Shown here piece by piece: positions 13,031 to 24,200 of a DNA stretch of 64,000 nucleotides. The stretch comes from Climacteris rufus. Taxonomy: Eukaryota > Chordata > Aves > Passeriformes > Climacteridae. The notes under the pieces were generated by a model. That model was not told the origin of the DNA. It made no database searches and saw nothing but the letters and a program-made list of their open reading frames with translations. Position 1 is the stretch's first letter, and the number at the start of each line of letters is the position of its first letter. The position numbers were made by a program, and so were the translations under genes. Location of the stretch: assembly GCA_013398175.1 (NCBI GenBank), contig VZRZ01002233.1:371223-435222 (forward strand), written 5' to 3'.

Positions 13031-16000
13031 ATACAGCTTTATTTCTGAAATTCTTGAAAATTTGGAAAAAAATTAAAAAAAAAGGCAAATCTTTCTGGTT
13101 TTGAATTTAAGTTGATCATAGTGTTGTCCTCAGCGTATATACGTACAGCGTCCTTTTGGGGTATTCCTAATCTCATAGAATTTTGTTGGGGTTCTCCTAA
13201 TGATTTCAGCTAACCTTGGATTTTTTGCAATAGCTTCTCTAGGAGTTGCACACATCTGCTTTTGAACAAAGATATTTCTGTGTACCTTAATGGATTTTTT
13301 GTTTTTTAAAGTGGTTATAAGTTAATCTAGGATGTATGTCAAAGTTGGCCCTTTGCTCTCAGTATTTTATTTAGCTCGATATGTGTAAAGAAGGAGGGAT
13401 ATTAATTCAGTCTGTTTAAATGCTTTGTATGGGTATGATATGGGGTCATAAAAGTTCATAATGTAGTGCATGTTTTAGGCTTCTAGCTGAAAGCATTGTA
13501 AGTTTCCTCCATAATCTCCTTAACCTGTTTGACTGGATAGGGGATGCTTTTGTGTTTTGCTGTTTTCAGTGTTCTTAATTCTTGCTGACAGGATCTAGAA
13601 TAGTTGGATATAGTATGCAAGAAAGTATCTTCTGATATTCCTGATGTCACTTCCTTATTGAAATTTTACTGTGTTGACAGAATTGGTCGATCTGTGTTTG
13701 GTGAGATTAAAGGGCAAGCTCACAATAACACTGCTGCATTAAGGATTTAATACTTTATATCTCAAATGCCTGTGCATGTGTCACTTTCTTTCCTCTTCTC
13801 AGACAAGACACTTTGAGCACCTTTTGACACTTGGTAGAATAACTTCACTGTTTACTTTTGGTGTGCCAGCTTTGTAGAAGATCTGCTTTTAATATGAAAT
13901 ATTTATTGAATAAAGTTAATTTTTAAAGTATCATATATAAACTATTAAATTTTCTGCCTTTTTAGTTTAGAGATTTTGTGGTGTGTTTTGAAGGTAATAT
14001 AGAACAGTCTATACAAGAAGATTTCTAGGCATTTAAAGTATTTGGAAAGTGAAGCTTATACAAAGATGTTGGACCGTATTTTACAAGCACAACATATAGC
14101 TTTTCAACAGTATATAAATTCTGTTTATCAAGTTTCTGAAAATATCCAAATAAGGCAAGAGGCGTCAGAGTAATCACTGTAAAAGTTGGTTTCCTTCGGT
14201 GTGTTCTCTGAGTTGAATAGCTGTCCTTGTCATAAATATGGGTAGGTGGAAAAATTCTGGTGAATAACAGCAATATCCCTATCTTGCTGGACTGCCCTTG
14301 GCTTTCTCATATAAACATTTTCTCTGGCATCATTGTGAAATGGAAGTCAGGCGCATGCTGTGAAAACTCTCTCAACTGACAGTGTACTACAGCCAACCAT
14401 TGAATAGCCAAATGTTTTAAACTATGGAAAAGAGTTATTACAACATAACATAGGCTTTTCATACTTAGGGAAAGTAAGATAAAAGTAAGGTTAAAAAACC
14501 CCAACAAACTAACCTTCCTTTTTCTTCCAATATTGGAGGATGGAAATGAGAAAGTAATCATCAAAATCAGAGATTTTATTTTGGATTGACAAATCTCAAT
14601 AGAAATGTAGGTAGTATTTGAAACAGCATGTTATCTTCCTTACATGAGTTTCAAGAATTGTTCTGGAAGGACCAGTTTATGCATATGCTGCACAGCAGAC
14701 CTCCAAAAAACTGCTGTTTATACTTGTATTTTTCAAACATGTCTGTTAATTGGAAATCTGCAGGAAAGTTCTCTCCTACCAGTTTGCTCTGTGAATTTTG
14801 AAGTAATACTTCTGTGAATTGATTCAAGAAGGGTGTATTCACAAGTGGAGAGTACCTGACCAAATCCTAATATAGCTCTAGGAGGAAATGCTTGATAGTA
14901 CTGTCAATGTAGTCTTTTACTGTGGCACTTCTCTTTTGTCCTGTAGTAGCAGCTAGTAATTTGAAAGTGTCATTTCAGTGTCTTTAAAAGGGAGTTCATA
15001 AAATGCTGGGAGCAATGAGGTGAGTTTTGGGGAGTGTAACTACTAAAATCAAAGTTAGTTTTGACTAGCTTCTGTTATTATTCTGAGTGGATGAAAATCC
15101 GTTAGTGGGACAAAGCATCGAGATGCCAAGAAGCATAATATGGAGAAAACAATGATGCATGCTACAGTAAAAACTGGATGGATGTGGGGATATAATTACA
15201 ACAGACCATCAAAACTACCATCAAAACTTTGCCTTAGCACAGTGGTAGCTTGGGTTCACCCTTTTCCTTCTTGGGTAGGAGGGCTTAGAGAGTTCTGCGT
15301 TCAGTGCAGTGGGGAGTTAACGGATCCACATTACAGCCCCTGGAGTCTGTTGGGACTGGATGTGGGGAAGCAGAAGGGTCAAACTATCCACAGGTTTCAG
15401 CTGTGGCCGTAGAAAAATTGCAGTTTCGTTGTGTCACACTTTTGTGGTTTGAAAAGCTTAGCTACTTTGTTGCTCTCAGCAGTTAAGCAAAAACTATTTT
15501 AGCTACTTTGAAGTCGAAAACCTAGGGTGAGAGGAGGAGTCTTTGATTTCAATAGCTGAAGGAATACAGGTCTCTGGTTCAACCTACATTTTCCTTCATG
15601 GCTAGCTTCAGAAACATAACCTTTTCTACTTCTGACTTCAGAACAGATTCTGAAGAAATATGTGAATAGTTCTCTGCTATATGGGTCACAGAATTATTCA
15701 GTATTTCTTTGACCAGTAGTTGAATCTTATAGCAGGAGCAAAAGTATTAAGTTGGTTGCAGTTCCATCTCCTGTGAACCAGAGGATGCCAAGGCTGACTA
15801 AAAGTCTTCTCTGAGAAGACTTCAGTTACTATTATTAGTCTTTAGAGACTTAAAATAGAAAAAGGGCTACGGAAAGGGTTCTTTCAATTTCCTTGATATT
15901 TATGAGGGAGAAACACTTGAAAAAGGCAATATTAGTTTACAAAAGTTAGTTAAGGCACTAAGATCAGCTATTGTACTTGAAATTTCTTTACAGTACTCAA

Positions 16001-17528
16001 AATCATTAATTTTACATTAGCAACTATATTTTAATCCATTCTTAAAGTAGGTTTTTTGTTGAATATTTAATAGATTTATGTAAATGTCTTCAAGGAAGAC
16101 ATTCCTTATATATTCTAACTGAAGGAAGAAGTCTGCAGTTTGTGTATTTTTTATTTTAGAAGGGTTGAGGTTTTTTTCGTTGAGTCCATTTTTTATTCTT
16201 ATGTTCTGGTCTGAGCAAATCAAACCCTAAACCTTGTTTAATCTTATATTGACAGAATATTTTCTTAACAGTAATGCTAGATGTTTTCTTTATAATGCTT
16301 TTCAAGGGGATGCCCAGTGAGCAGGATTTCAGTGTGTGGAGGTTTTGAGGCAGATTTCACAGCCAAAGAGGTTTTTTGTTCATAAAGCACACAGTTTCTT
16401 GTTCTTACATGGGCAGTGATTTGAACAGAGTTGAAGAAGCTAGACCTAGACACTAACTGATAAGAAGTAAATGATATTTGTTCATTCACATGCTTGCTGA
16501 GGTGACTTTTAAAGTAATTTACAATTTAACTTCTTAAACAAGATGTTTCAAAAGCTCCTTTTAGCTCTGGAACTCTAGCCATAAATGAATTTGTGAAAGT
16601 TGCTTGCAGTTTTATATGATTTAGAGTTCTATCCGGATTTATGGATGCAAATTTTGTTTGCTTTTTTGGGTTCCTGAAAAGATTTCTGTATGCTTTGATT
16701 GTGAATTAGTAAGGTAGCCATTGCAGTTTTGCTGCAGTGCAGACTTGACCACAGTAGTTCCTGTTTTGTACTGTCTGGTCAACTGGCCTGTCATACTGTC
16801 TCAGTTGGGGCATACAGTATAGAAGGTTATTTGGAAATTTCTGGCAAAGTGCCTGATAGTGTAAATTAAGTTTGACTTTACTTAGCAGGAAACGTGCAAA
16901 TGCAGCAAGGATTGATGCTTCATTGTTTTTATGTTGACATACACAGAAGGAGAACAGAAGTCATAGTGAAATGAGGAGCTTTGCTATGATGGAAGTAGAA
17001 GGAGAGTTGTAGAGCTGTGTTATTTGGCCTGGTACTTTAAAGCAAGGACTGCATGTCCATCAGAAAATGGCAGGTTGAGATACTGAGTTTCACAGAGCTA
17101 GACTAGATTTTTAAATTACGACTAATGCTGTAAACAAAAGGATGTCTGAAACTGTTTGGTGAAGAGAGTGAGGAGGGCCTATCATGAGTTAAGTCCAGGA
17201 AGGTAGAAGGGGAAACGAAATTGTGTAATTTAAAACTTTGAGCTAGAATCTTAACTTTATCTGAGTTCAGTGCATTTTCCTGAATGGATAGTATTCTTGT
17301 GGTAGAGAAACATAAGCATGGCTTTTTTGTCTCTTTTTTTTTTGTCTTGTTTAGCCTTTTCAGATGTACAAAGAGACTAGCTCAATAGTTAATTTTTACC
17401 AAATGGAAAAAATATATGCTGAGTTGCCTTGTGGCTGTTTCACTTCTTTGAAGAATAAATGTGTCTATGCAGATTTTGTCTGTTTTCTGTATTGTTCCTC
17501 TATAAGGAAGATGGGCTTCTGTATTTGG

Positions 17529-17529
17529 C

Positions 17530-17572
<43 letters not shown>
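17529..17572. repeat. (TAT)n microsatellite
   Basis: About fourteen uninterrupted ATT/TAT units between ttggc and aatgctg. Read on the plus strand in one frame it yields a leucine run, which explains a spurious open frame there. Likely polymorphic in length. Confidence 0.97.
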
Positions 17573-17573
<1 letters not shown>

Positions 17574-18054
17574 CTGTTAGTGTCTCTTTTTTTTTACACA
17601 CTCATGAGAGAAAATGTCAGTTTCCCCTTTGAGTTTTTATAAACACAGTTGTATCCATGTATAGTTATAGTATGCTTATTAAACAGAGTAATTTTTATAT
17701 ACTTGTAAAGAAATAGGTAAATATTTTCAAGTTGTGGCATTTTTTTGAAGAACAAAAAATGTGTGTAATATTCTAAAATACATTTAAATAATTGAGTGGA
17801 AAGTTAGCTGAAAAATTGGTTCCCTGTAGGATTTTTATTTAGATAAATATAGTCTGTTAATGTAAAACCATACAACGGAGGCACTGTATGATCTACCAAT
17901 AAGAGAATAATAAGAGTGCAGTAGGAGAAATACATATTTATCAGACTTTGTGACACAGTTTAGAAAATAAAATAGTATGTCAGATGAACTCTAAGCATAA
18001 ATGCTACTGTTCATGAACTATTTTAATAAGAGAAGAAGAAATGTCACTGGGAAG

Positions 18055-18128
18055 AATATACCTACAATATATGAATATATTATATATAAGAATATACTTA
18101 CAATATATAAATATACATACAATATATG
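18055..18128. repeat. AT-rich tandem repeat upstream of an AUH exon
   Basis: Roughly four degenerate units of about 18-20 bases with consensus close to aatatacytacaatatat, found at 18055, 18074 (most decayed), 18091 and 18110. The last unit ends about 245 bases before the AUH exon at 18375. Confidence 0.75.
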
Positions 18129-18374
18129 TGAAAATCTGGTTATGGATAATTTCTTTTTTGTTGGTTTGTTTTGGGCTTTTGATTTGGTTTTTGTTTCTCC
18201 TTGATAAATAATTAATGTTTTCCTTGCAATCTGTGGAAAATTTATGTGAACAATTTAAACTCTGTCTAAAAGTAGACTTAAAATTTTTATGAATGAAGGA
18301 ATATTTTACTTTTGAAAATGTATTTACAATAGTGTATAAAGCTTGCTAACATGTATATGAAATGTCACTTACAG

Positions 18375-18461
18375 GTGCTGACCTTAAAGAAAGGGCAAAA
18401 ATGCACTCAAGTGAAGTTAGTTCTTTTGTCTCCAGAGCGAGAGCAACTATTAATGAATTGG
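18375..18461 (+). CDS. AUH: AUH internal exon (about human residues 140-168)
   Basis: Coding exon of AUH, the mitochondrial 3-methylglutaconyl-CoA hydratase of leucine breakdown, which also binds AU-rich RNA. The acceptor is ...cacttacag and the donor is g|gtatgt. Read with two bases completing a glycine codon, it gives ADLKERAKMHSSEV and, later, VSRARATINEL. This closely matches my recollection of human AUH (ADLKERAKMSSSEV ... INDI). The opening glycine-alanine segment lies at the acyl-CoA thioester and supplies one side of the oxyanion hole in the crotonase fold. Length is 87 bases, phase 1 at both ends, with no stop codon. The polypyrimidine tract is weak compared with the next two exons. 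The last base (g) joins the following exon to form the alanine of ELANLP. The preceding exon, which should end in a cysteine-alanine before this glycine, was not found within the window. Confidence 0.96.
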
Positions 18462-20242
18462 GTATGTAACCTCTCTCTTGAAAAATGTTATTATAACTTC
18501 TACCTGAAAAGGTTAGATCAGAGGAATGACATAAACACGCACGGTTAATTCTTGACAGGTAGTAGGGTATCCCTATCTATTTAGCATCACATCACAGGTC
18601 TTGAATTGGAAGGGATTCATAAGGGTTATTGAGTATATTGATAAATATGAATCATGGTGCATTTACTCTTTTACAATGTTCCAAGCTGAGTTGTACTTTT
18701 TTAAAGAATGTTAGAAAAGCTAAATCTCAATCGAAGTAGAGGTGATTTGCCTTTCTGTTTCCACGAAGGTTGGCATGTTCAGTGAGATTACATTGCTTTG
18801 GAATTCAATTTCTACTGTTGCATTCTTGTGGTTGGTATAATTAGTATAGTCTAATACATTTTAGAAACATGTTAAGCATCAATTGCTTATAAAAAAGTTA
18901 CCTACTAAGGTCTTTTAAAATTTTGTTTAGTATGCACTTGTTCTGGTGTACTAAAATCTGATAATAGTTTTGGATTTTAATCACCTTGTACCAGTTTTTA
19001 AGGATAGTAATTCCTCTGTAAGTTTAACATTATGAATTCACCATCAAATAATTACATTTCTACATCTCTGCTGATCGGTTTTAATACAATTATTTTTTAA
19101 CAGGGTATTGCCAGTATGATATGTTGAAAAGAGAACTGTAGTGTTCCAAGTTTGAATAAACCAATTTTCTACATTTAAGTTATGTATGAAACATATTCTG
19201 TCATTTGAAATTTTGGCACACAACTCGGAAGAATAAAAAATTACTCAGGAATGTATTTAGATGCATTTCCTTAAGAAAACTGTTTCAGATTTTGGTTTGG
19301 CAGAATGTTATGAATGGATACCAGTGGTTGTTCTTTGGGTAAATGACAAAGTGCTGAAGAATGAATCTTTGATTAGATAATGCATGGGGATACTTATGTC
19401 CTGAAATGAATGTCATGTCTTTGAAGTGAAGTAGACACTCAAGACTCTTTAAATAAATTAAATCTGTCAAATACCTAGAAGTGAATAGATCATTAATTTC
19501 CTGCAGCTGATACTGTATGTCATGCTAGTATTTGTCCTTTTATTGGAATGTCAAGCAAGTGGCAACAAGTTTTTCTGTTCATTTACTTTGTAAGAATTTT
19601 GGGAATCTTTCTTAGCATTAAGTAAAAACGTCAGACTTAAAGTTACTGGAAATACTTTGATCGGCTATTAATGTTTAAATATAGGCAACTAATTTCAAGA
19701 TTTTCCTATGATAAGTAATTTTTTTTTAAATTGGATTATTTTCAAATTTTTAAGTGAGAAAATTTGTAAAGTCTGAAGAAATATTTGGATTCAGCATTCT
19801 TCACTGGATGACTGGAAAATATTCACAATTATTTCAGCCCTCTTGCCGGAGGGTTGAAAAAACTTTGAGAAAAATATTTTATTGTCTTCATCTTCATTAA
19901 GGTTCTTGTGAGATTAGTTAACTCCTGAATACATAAGCAAATTTTCAGTGTTATCTAAAAGGCTTACAGTGAATTACTTGAAGCTTAGGAAGCCAATATG
20001 ACTGCTTTCATATATTGATCTCTAGTTGCTCAAAAAAGAAGCATGGAATTGTGAGCAAGTGGAATTGATATTTGAGAATCGAGGTCACTGATGTACCTAG
20101 GCAGGAAAGGTTGTGTGTGAATCTAATAGGAATTTGACATGTCATAGGTTGGACAAGAGAAAGAATTTGAAGATATAGTCCTTGTCTGATACAAAACTGT
20201 TTGCTTAGGTTGATCAAGTGTCTTTGTGCTCTTTCAACTTTG

Positions 20243-20296
20243 CCTCTTTCTCCCCCTTCTCCCTTCTTTCCTCCCTCCCTCTCTCTCTCCCCATTT
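20243..20296 (+). repeat. pyrimidine-rich low-complexity tract
   Basis: Continuous C/T run including tcccccttctccc and cctccctccctctctctctc. It is not followed by an exon, so it is a low-complexity tract in the large intron rather than a used splice acceptor as far as I can see. Confidence 0.85.
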
Positions 20297-20608
20297 TGCC
20301 ATTTACACTTTCCAATGTAAATAGAACAGTGTAAACAGAACAGTGGAAGGTTCTCGTAGTTAATTTTTAAAGGATTAGAGAAGAATGTTCAGATGCTACT
20401 TCTAATATTACTGACCAGCTATCGTATCATGTGTGTTTGAACATGCATACTATCTAAGTAGCTTTACTTTTTAGGTCACATGCTGTATTCCCACTATATA
20501 CATATTTGATGCACTGGGTTTTTTTTAACACATTATGCCAACAGTAGATGTAGTTATAAGATGGATTAAACATTTTTCATAAAGGTCATTGCAGGTCAGT
20601 TTGAAAAT

Positions 20609-21140
20609 CCTAGAACCATAGAATGGTTTGGGTTGGAAGGGACGTTAAATATCATCTTGTTCCATCCCCCCTGCCATGGTCAGGAATACCTTCCACAAGA
20701 CCAGGTTACTCAGTGTTCCATCCAGCTTGGCCTTGAACACTTCCAGGGATGGGTCATCCACAGCTTCTCTGGGTAAACTGCTTCAGTGCCTCATCACCCT
20801 CACAGTAAAGAATCTTATTCTAAAATCTAATCTAAATCTGCTCTCTTCCAGTTTGAAGGCATTCCCTCTTGTCCTGTCACTACACGCTTTTGTAAAAAGT
20901 CTCTCTCCATCTTTCTTGTAGGCTCCCTTCAGTACTGGAAGGCCACAATTAGATCTCCCCAAAGCCTTCTCTTTTCCAGGTTGAACAATCCCAATTCTCT
21001 CAGCCTTTCCTCACAGGAGGTGTGCTCCAGCCCTCTGATCAACTTGATGACCTCCTCTGGACTCACTCCAACAGGTCAATGTCCTTCCTGTGCTGAGGAC
21101 CCCAGAGCTGGATACATTACCCTAGGTGGGGTCTCACCAT
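20609..21140 (-). mobile_element. CR1 LINE 3' fragment, antisense to AUH
   Basis: Starts with ccatagaatggtttgggttg and gaagggacgttaaatatcat, the reverse complement of the CR1 3' terminus. It continues through the reverse of the C-terminal ORF2 region: ccttgaacacttccagggat, cagcttctctgggtaaactg, cctcacaggaggtg, ccccagagctgga and aggtggggtctcacca. Similarity fades at about 21140, and the element runs towards the N gap at 21178. It is relatively well preserved compared with other CR1 copies in the window. The plus-strand open frames here are antisense shadows of the LINE. Confidence 0.92.
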
Positions 21141-21177
21141 GTTGTTCCCTACATCAGGGACTGGTAGACAATACAAA

Positions 21178-21190
21178 NNNNNNNNNNNNN
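21178..21190. other. assembly gap of 13 N
   Basis: Thirteen undetermined bases just past the truncated 5' end of the antisense CR1. The sequence after it (gtcccgacaaaaaggggatg) does not continue the CR1, and a pure A run follows 24 bases later, so the true gap size and content are unknown. Confidence 0.98.
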
Positions 21191-21214
21191 GTCCCGACAA
21201 AAAGGGGATGGTAG

Positions 21215-21240
21215 AAAAAAAAAAAAAAAAAAAAAAAAAA
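21215..21240. repeat. poly-A tract of 26 bases
   Basis: Uninterrupted run of 26 A directly after the gap-adjacent segment. CR1 elements do not end in poly-A, so this is either a simple homopolymer, the tail of a different retroposed sequence hidden in the gap, or sequencing or assembly slippage. Confidence 0.9.
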
Positions 21241-24200
21241 GAGGTTAGATTAGGTGTGTGCATAAGATGTCCCATTGTGTGATGTCCTTATGAATAGAAG
21301 TGAACATTAATTTTGTAGCAAGTCAGAGGTTGTCAGTTTTTTTTTTTTTTTCATTCTTCTGAAGATGTGATATGTCGTTACAAAATGTAATTTTTGTGGA
21401 ACTACAGGGATATTGTATTTTTGTTTGGTCACTGCAATTAATCTGAATATTGAAAATAATAATGGTATTTTTCTTGCCCAACTAGAATGCTGTGAGATTA
21501 GTTAAAGAGGGGAAACAATTTTCAAATTAGTATTTGCCACTGCAGAATGTTATGTAGCCAGGGAACAATATTTCCAATCTCCTGTTTTGTTCTTTTTCTA
21601 TCCGAGTTTAATACTGTAATCTCATTTAAAATGTATTCTACTTTTTGCTTTTCAGAACTAGGTCATGTTCTGGTAATTTTGTTTGTATTTAGATATGTGA
21701 CCTAGTAAGGAGATAGGTCTTTCTAGCTATATTTTCAGAAAGAAGACCTTTAAGTTACCTTTATAGACAAAATACAGTAAAGCTTAATTATGTCCTGAAC
21801 AACTGTAGCTTTTTAGAATTGACGTGCTTTGGCTTTTTTTAGTTTCTGTCAATTTCATTACATTTGAAATTCTTGCATTAGTGGTTTTGTAAAAAGTGGT
21901 AGTATAATTTTGAAATACATCTACAGAAGGGAATTTTATGGAAATTAAAAGCATACTGCACTTGTTTATATGGGAATAATTTGTAACTTCTTGCTAAATT
22001 TGGATGAAGTAGTAAGACTGCAGTAAATACCACTTCATTTAAAAATAAATGCATGAAAACTGAAAAATTGAACTGAGCCATTAGTTGCAGCACTTAGAGC
22101 TTTAAGTTGGGGAGGGGGGAAATCAAAACAGCCTCTATTTTTAGCTGTGGTTGCTTTTGCTAAAATTATACCAGAGTTGTGAAGGCTTCTTTGAGTTTTG
22201 TTTTAATGTCTTGTGTATCTGGGTTTTTTCTTTGTTTTTTCTTTTTTTTTTTTAATAGTAGGCATTGTAAGACCACTTGTCCATTACTATATTTTGCTTT
22301 GAAGCACTTCATTACTGATGTAAGGTTGTCTTTACCCTCAAGAAAGTAGGAGAGAAAGGTCTTAATAGATCTTTTGTAAGCATGCACAACAAGACAGGCC
22401 TGGCTAAATTAAGTCAGATGATGATGATATCCAGAAGCCTTGCTTTTGATGCTTTGGGCGGAAAAAAATCCCCATCATTGTCGGTCAAATCCTCAATATC
22501 AATTTTATAGTATGCCTCTCATTTATTCCATGTTGTTCTTCATACTGCCTGTGGGGTCAGGGCTGTGATACTATATATATATTATCTTTTGGCATTTCAG
22601 CAGCTAAACAGACTGAGGCTATGTACGGAGCTGAATGCAACAACCACACCCCTCAATAAAAACACCACCTTTAACAGAAGGAAAAACTGAAGCTGTAGAA
22701 AGAATTTCAATTCAGCAAATACATGTAATTACGCAGAGTGACATTTGGCTCCAACCTCTATTAAGTGAGAAACAACACTGATTAGCAAAGCTCTTCCGAA
22801 GAACGTAGGTAGAAGTGCCCAAATCCCGCAAACGGAATAAAAATTGGAGACTGACTTTCTTGGTTACTTTTTAAAATTAAAGAGTGGTCAGGCTTGTTTT
22901 TGATTTCACATTTGGAGACAAACCACCTTACTCATGGCTGGATGGAACCTAGATCTGAACTAAGTTAAGAATTAATTTTTTAATAAAAACTAATGTTATT
23001 TGTTTTCTGTTGGTCACGTTGCATTATATCACACCTTAAATTCTTTGTTAAAAACATTTGATTAGTTTTGATGCATAAGCTGTGATAACTGTAATAAGTG
23101 GTGATATTTAATAACTTTGTTAATACATAGTTCTATCAGATATAATTAGTTTTAACATAGTTGACTTTGAATTAGATCATTCTGAATGAAAGCACCTTAT
23201 GGTCAGTTGCTTGCATTTGTGATTTTTACTGTGTGCTTTTTATTTTATTCAGAGCAGATACAGTTCTATAATTACAGATTTTCCTTATAAGTTTTCCTCT
23301 CGTTCTGGCTTCTTTCAGTTATCACCAAACTTCTAATTTACTTAAAAGAGTGCAATAATTTACCCCTTAGGAGAACATCCTCTTTTCAACAAAATTCCTT
23401 TTTTGACTATTTTAGATCATGCATACATGCATTTTTCTGGTGTCACAATATATGCCACAGATTGGATTTGGATGCAGGTTGTCAAAAATTGGTTTCAGTG
23501 GTCCCAGGAATGGCATCAGAATTATAAAAAATTTCACTTGAGTTCTGGTCTTCAGCTTCCCATTGTGAAGTCTCAAAAATAAGCAAGAATTACCACTGAG
23601 GAGGTCAGGGCATTTCTGAGGGTTCTGTAGAGCCTTGTGAATTTCTGACACTTCTGTAGAGCTTTGGTTAGCATTTTAAATTCTGGTTTAGTAATGAATA
23701 CTCCAAATTTACCAAATCCATCTGTGTTTCCTGGAGGTAGATCTGGTTATCAAAGATGGAGTACTCTAGTTTGGAAATCCTTTGATAAGAACTGTGGATT
23801 TCTTTCTTAGGGAAGAGGCTGTGAGTTGCACTTAGTGGAAAGCTGAATGAAATTTCAGATAGGTATCAAATTTGAAAAAGGACAAATTACAGCTAGCAGA
23901 GCCATGCTTAACTGCCGACCTCAGGCATCATGGTCTTTATGTGTTGCTGCCATGGTGAAAGGTAGATTTTAGCACACTGTTTTGCTTATTGTATTATGAT
24001 GTTGCCTGTTTGGTTAAGTATATGGCATAACTAGTACAGTCCTTGGCTGCTAGCATTCTGAATGGGTTACTCAGCTCTTGGTTGTTTTCCAATAGTAGAT
24101 TTACTTCTTCTCTTGATATTGAATTAATTCAAGATGGCTTTTGACTAAGTGTTGTCTGATCCCTGGTGCTGCTGTACAGTCTTGACAAAAATCAACATAA

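Larger units (their letters stand above)
1..18374 (+). other. AUH: AUH intron (left part, open at window edge)
   Basis: Non-coding DNA upstream of the first recognised AUH exon. I looked for the preceding AUH exons (the one ending ...GIFCAG and the one with the GINRAYGKNSLS segment) in all frames by eye and did not see them, so this stretch reads as one long intron entered from the left. It holds three ERVL-like LTRs, one CR1 LINE of 1.7 kb, a CR1 tail, an LTR scrap, a single-N assembly fault and two simple repeats, each listed separately. The remaining sequence (for example 2320-5260, 5405-7160, 13030-17530) is AT-rich with only short chance open frames, and I see nothing functional in it. 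Confidence 0.75.

Noticed and set aside
17364..17642. Open frame of 92 codons with a long leucine run
   Set aside because: The leucine run is the (TAT)n microsatellite read in frame, and the flanks resemble no protein.
20676..21214. Plus-strand open frames of 77-81 codons
   Set aside because: They are antisense to the CR1 fragment, and the second crosses the N gap.
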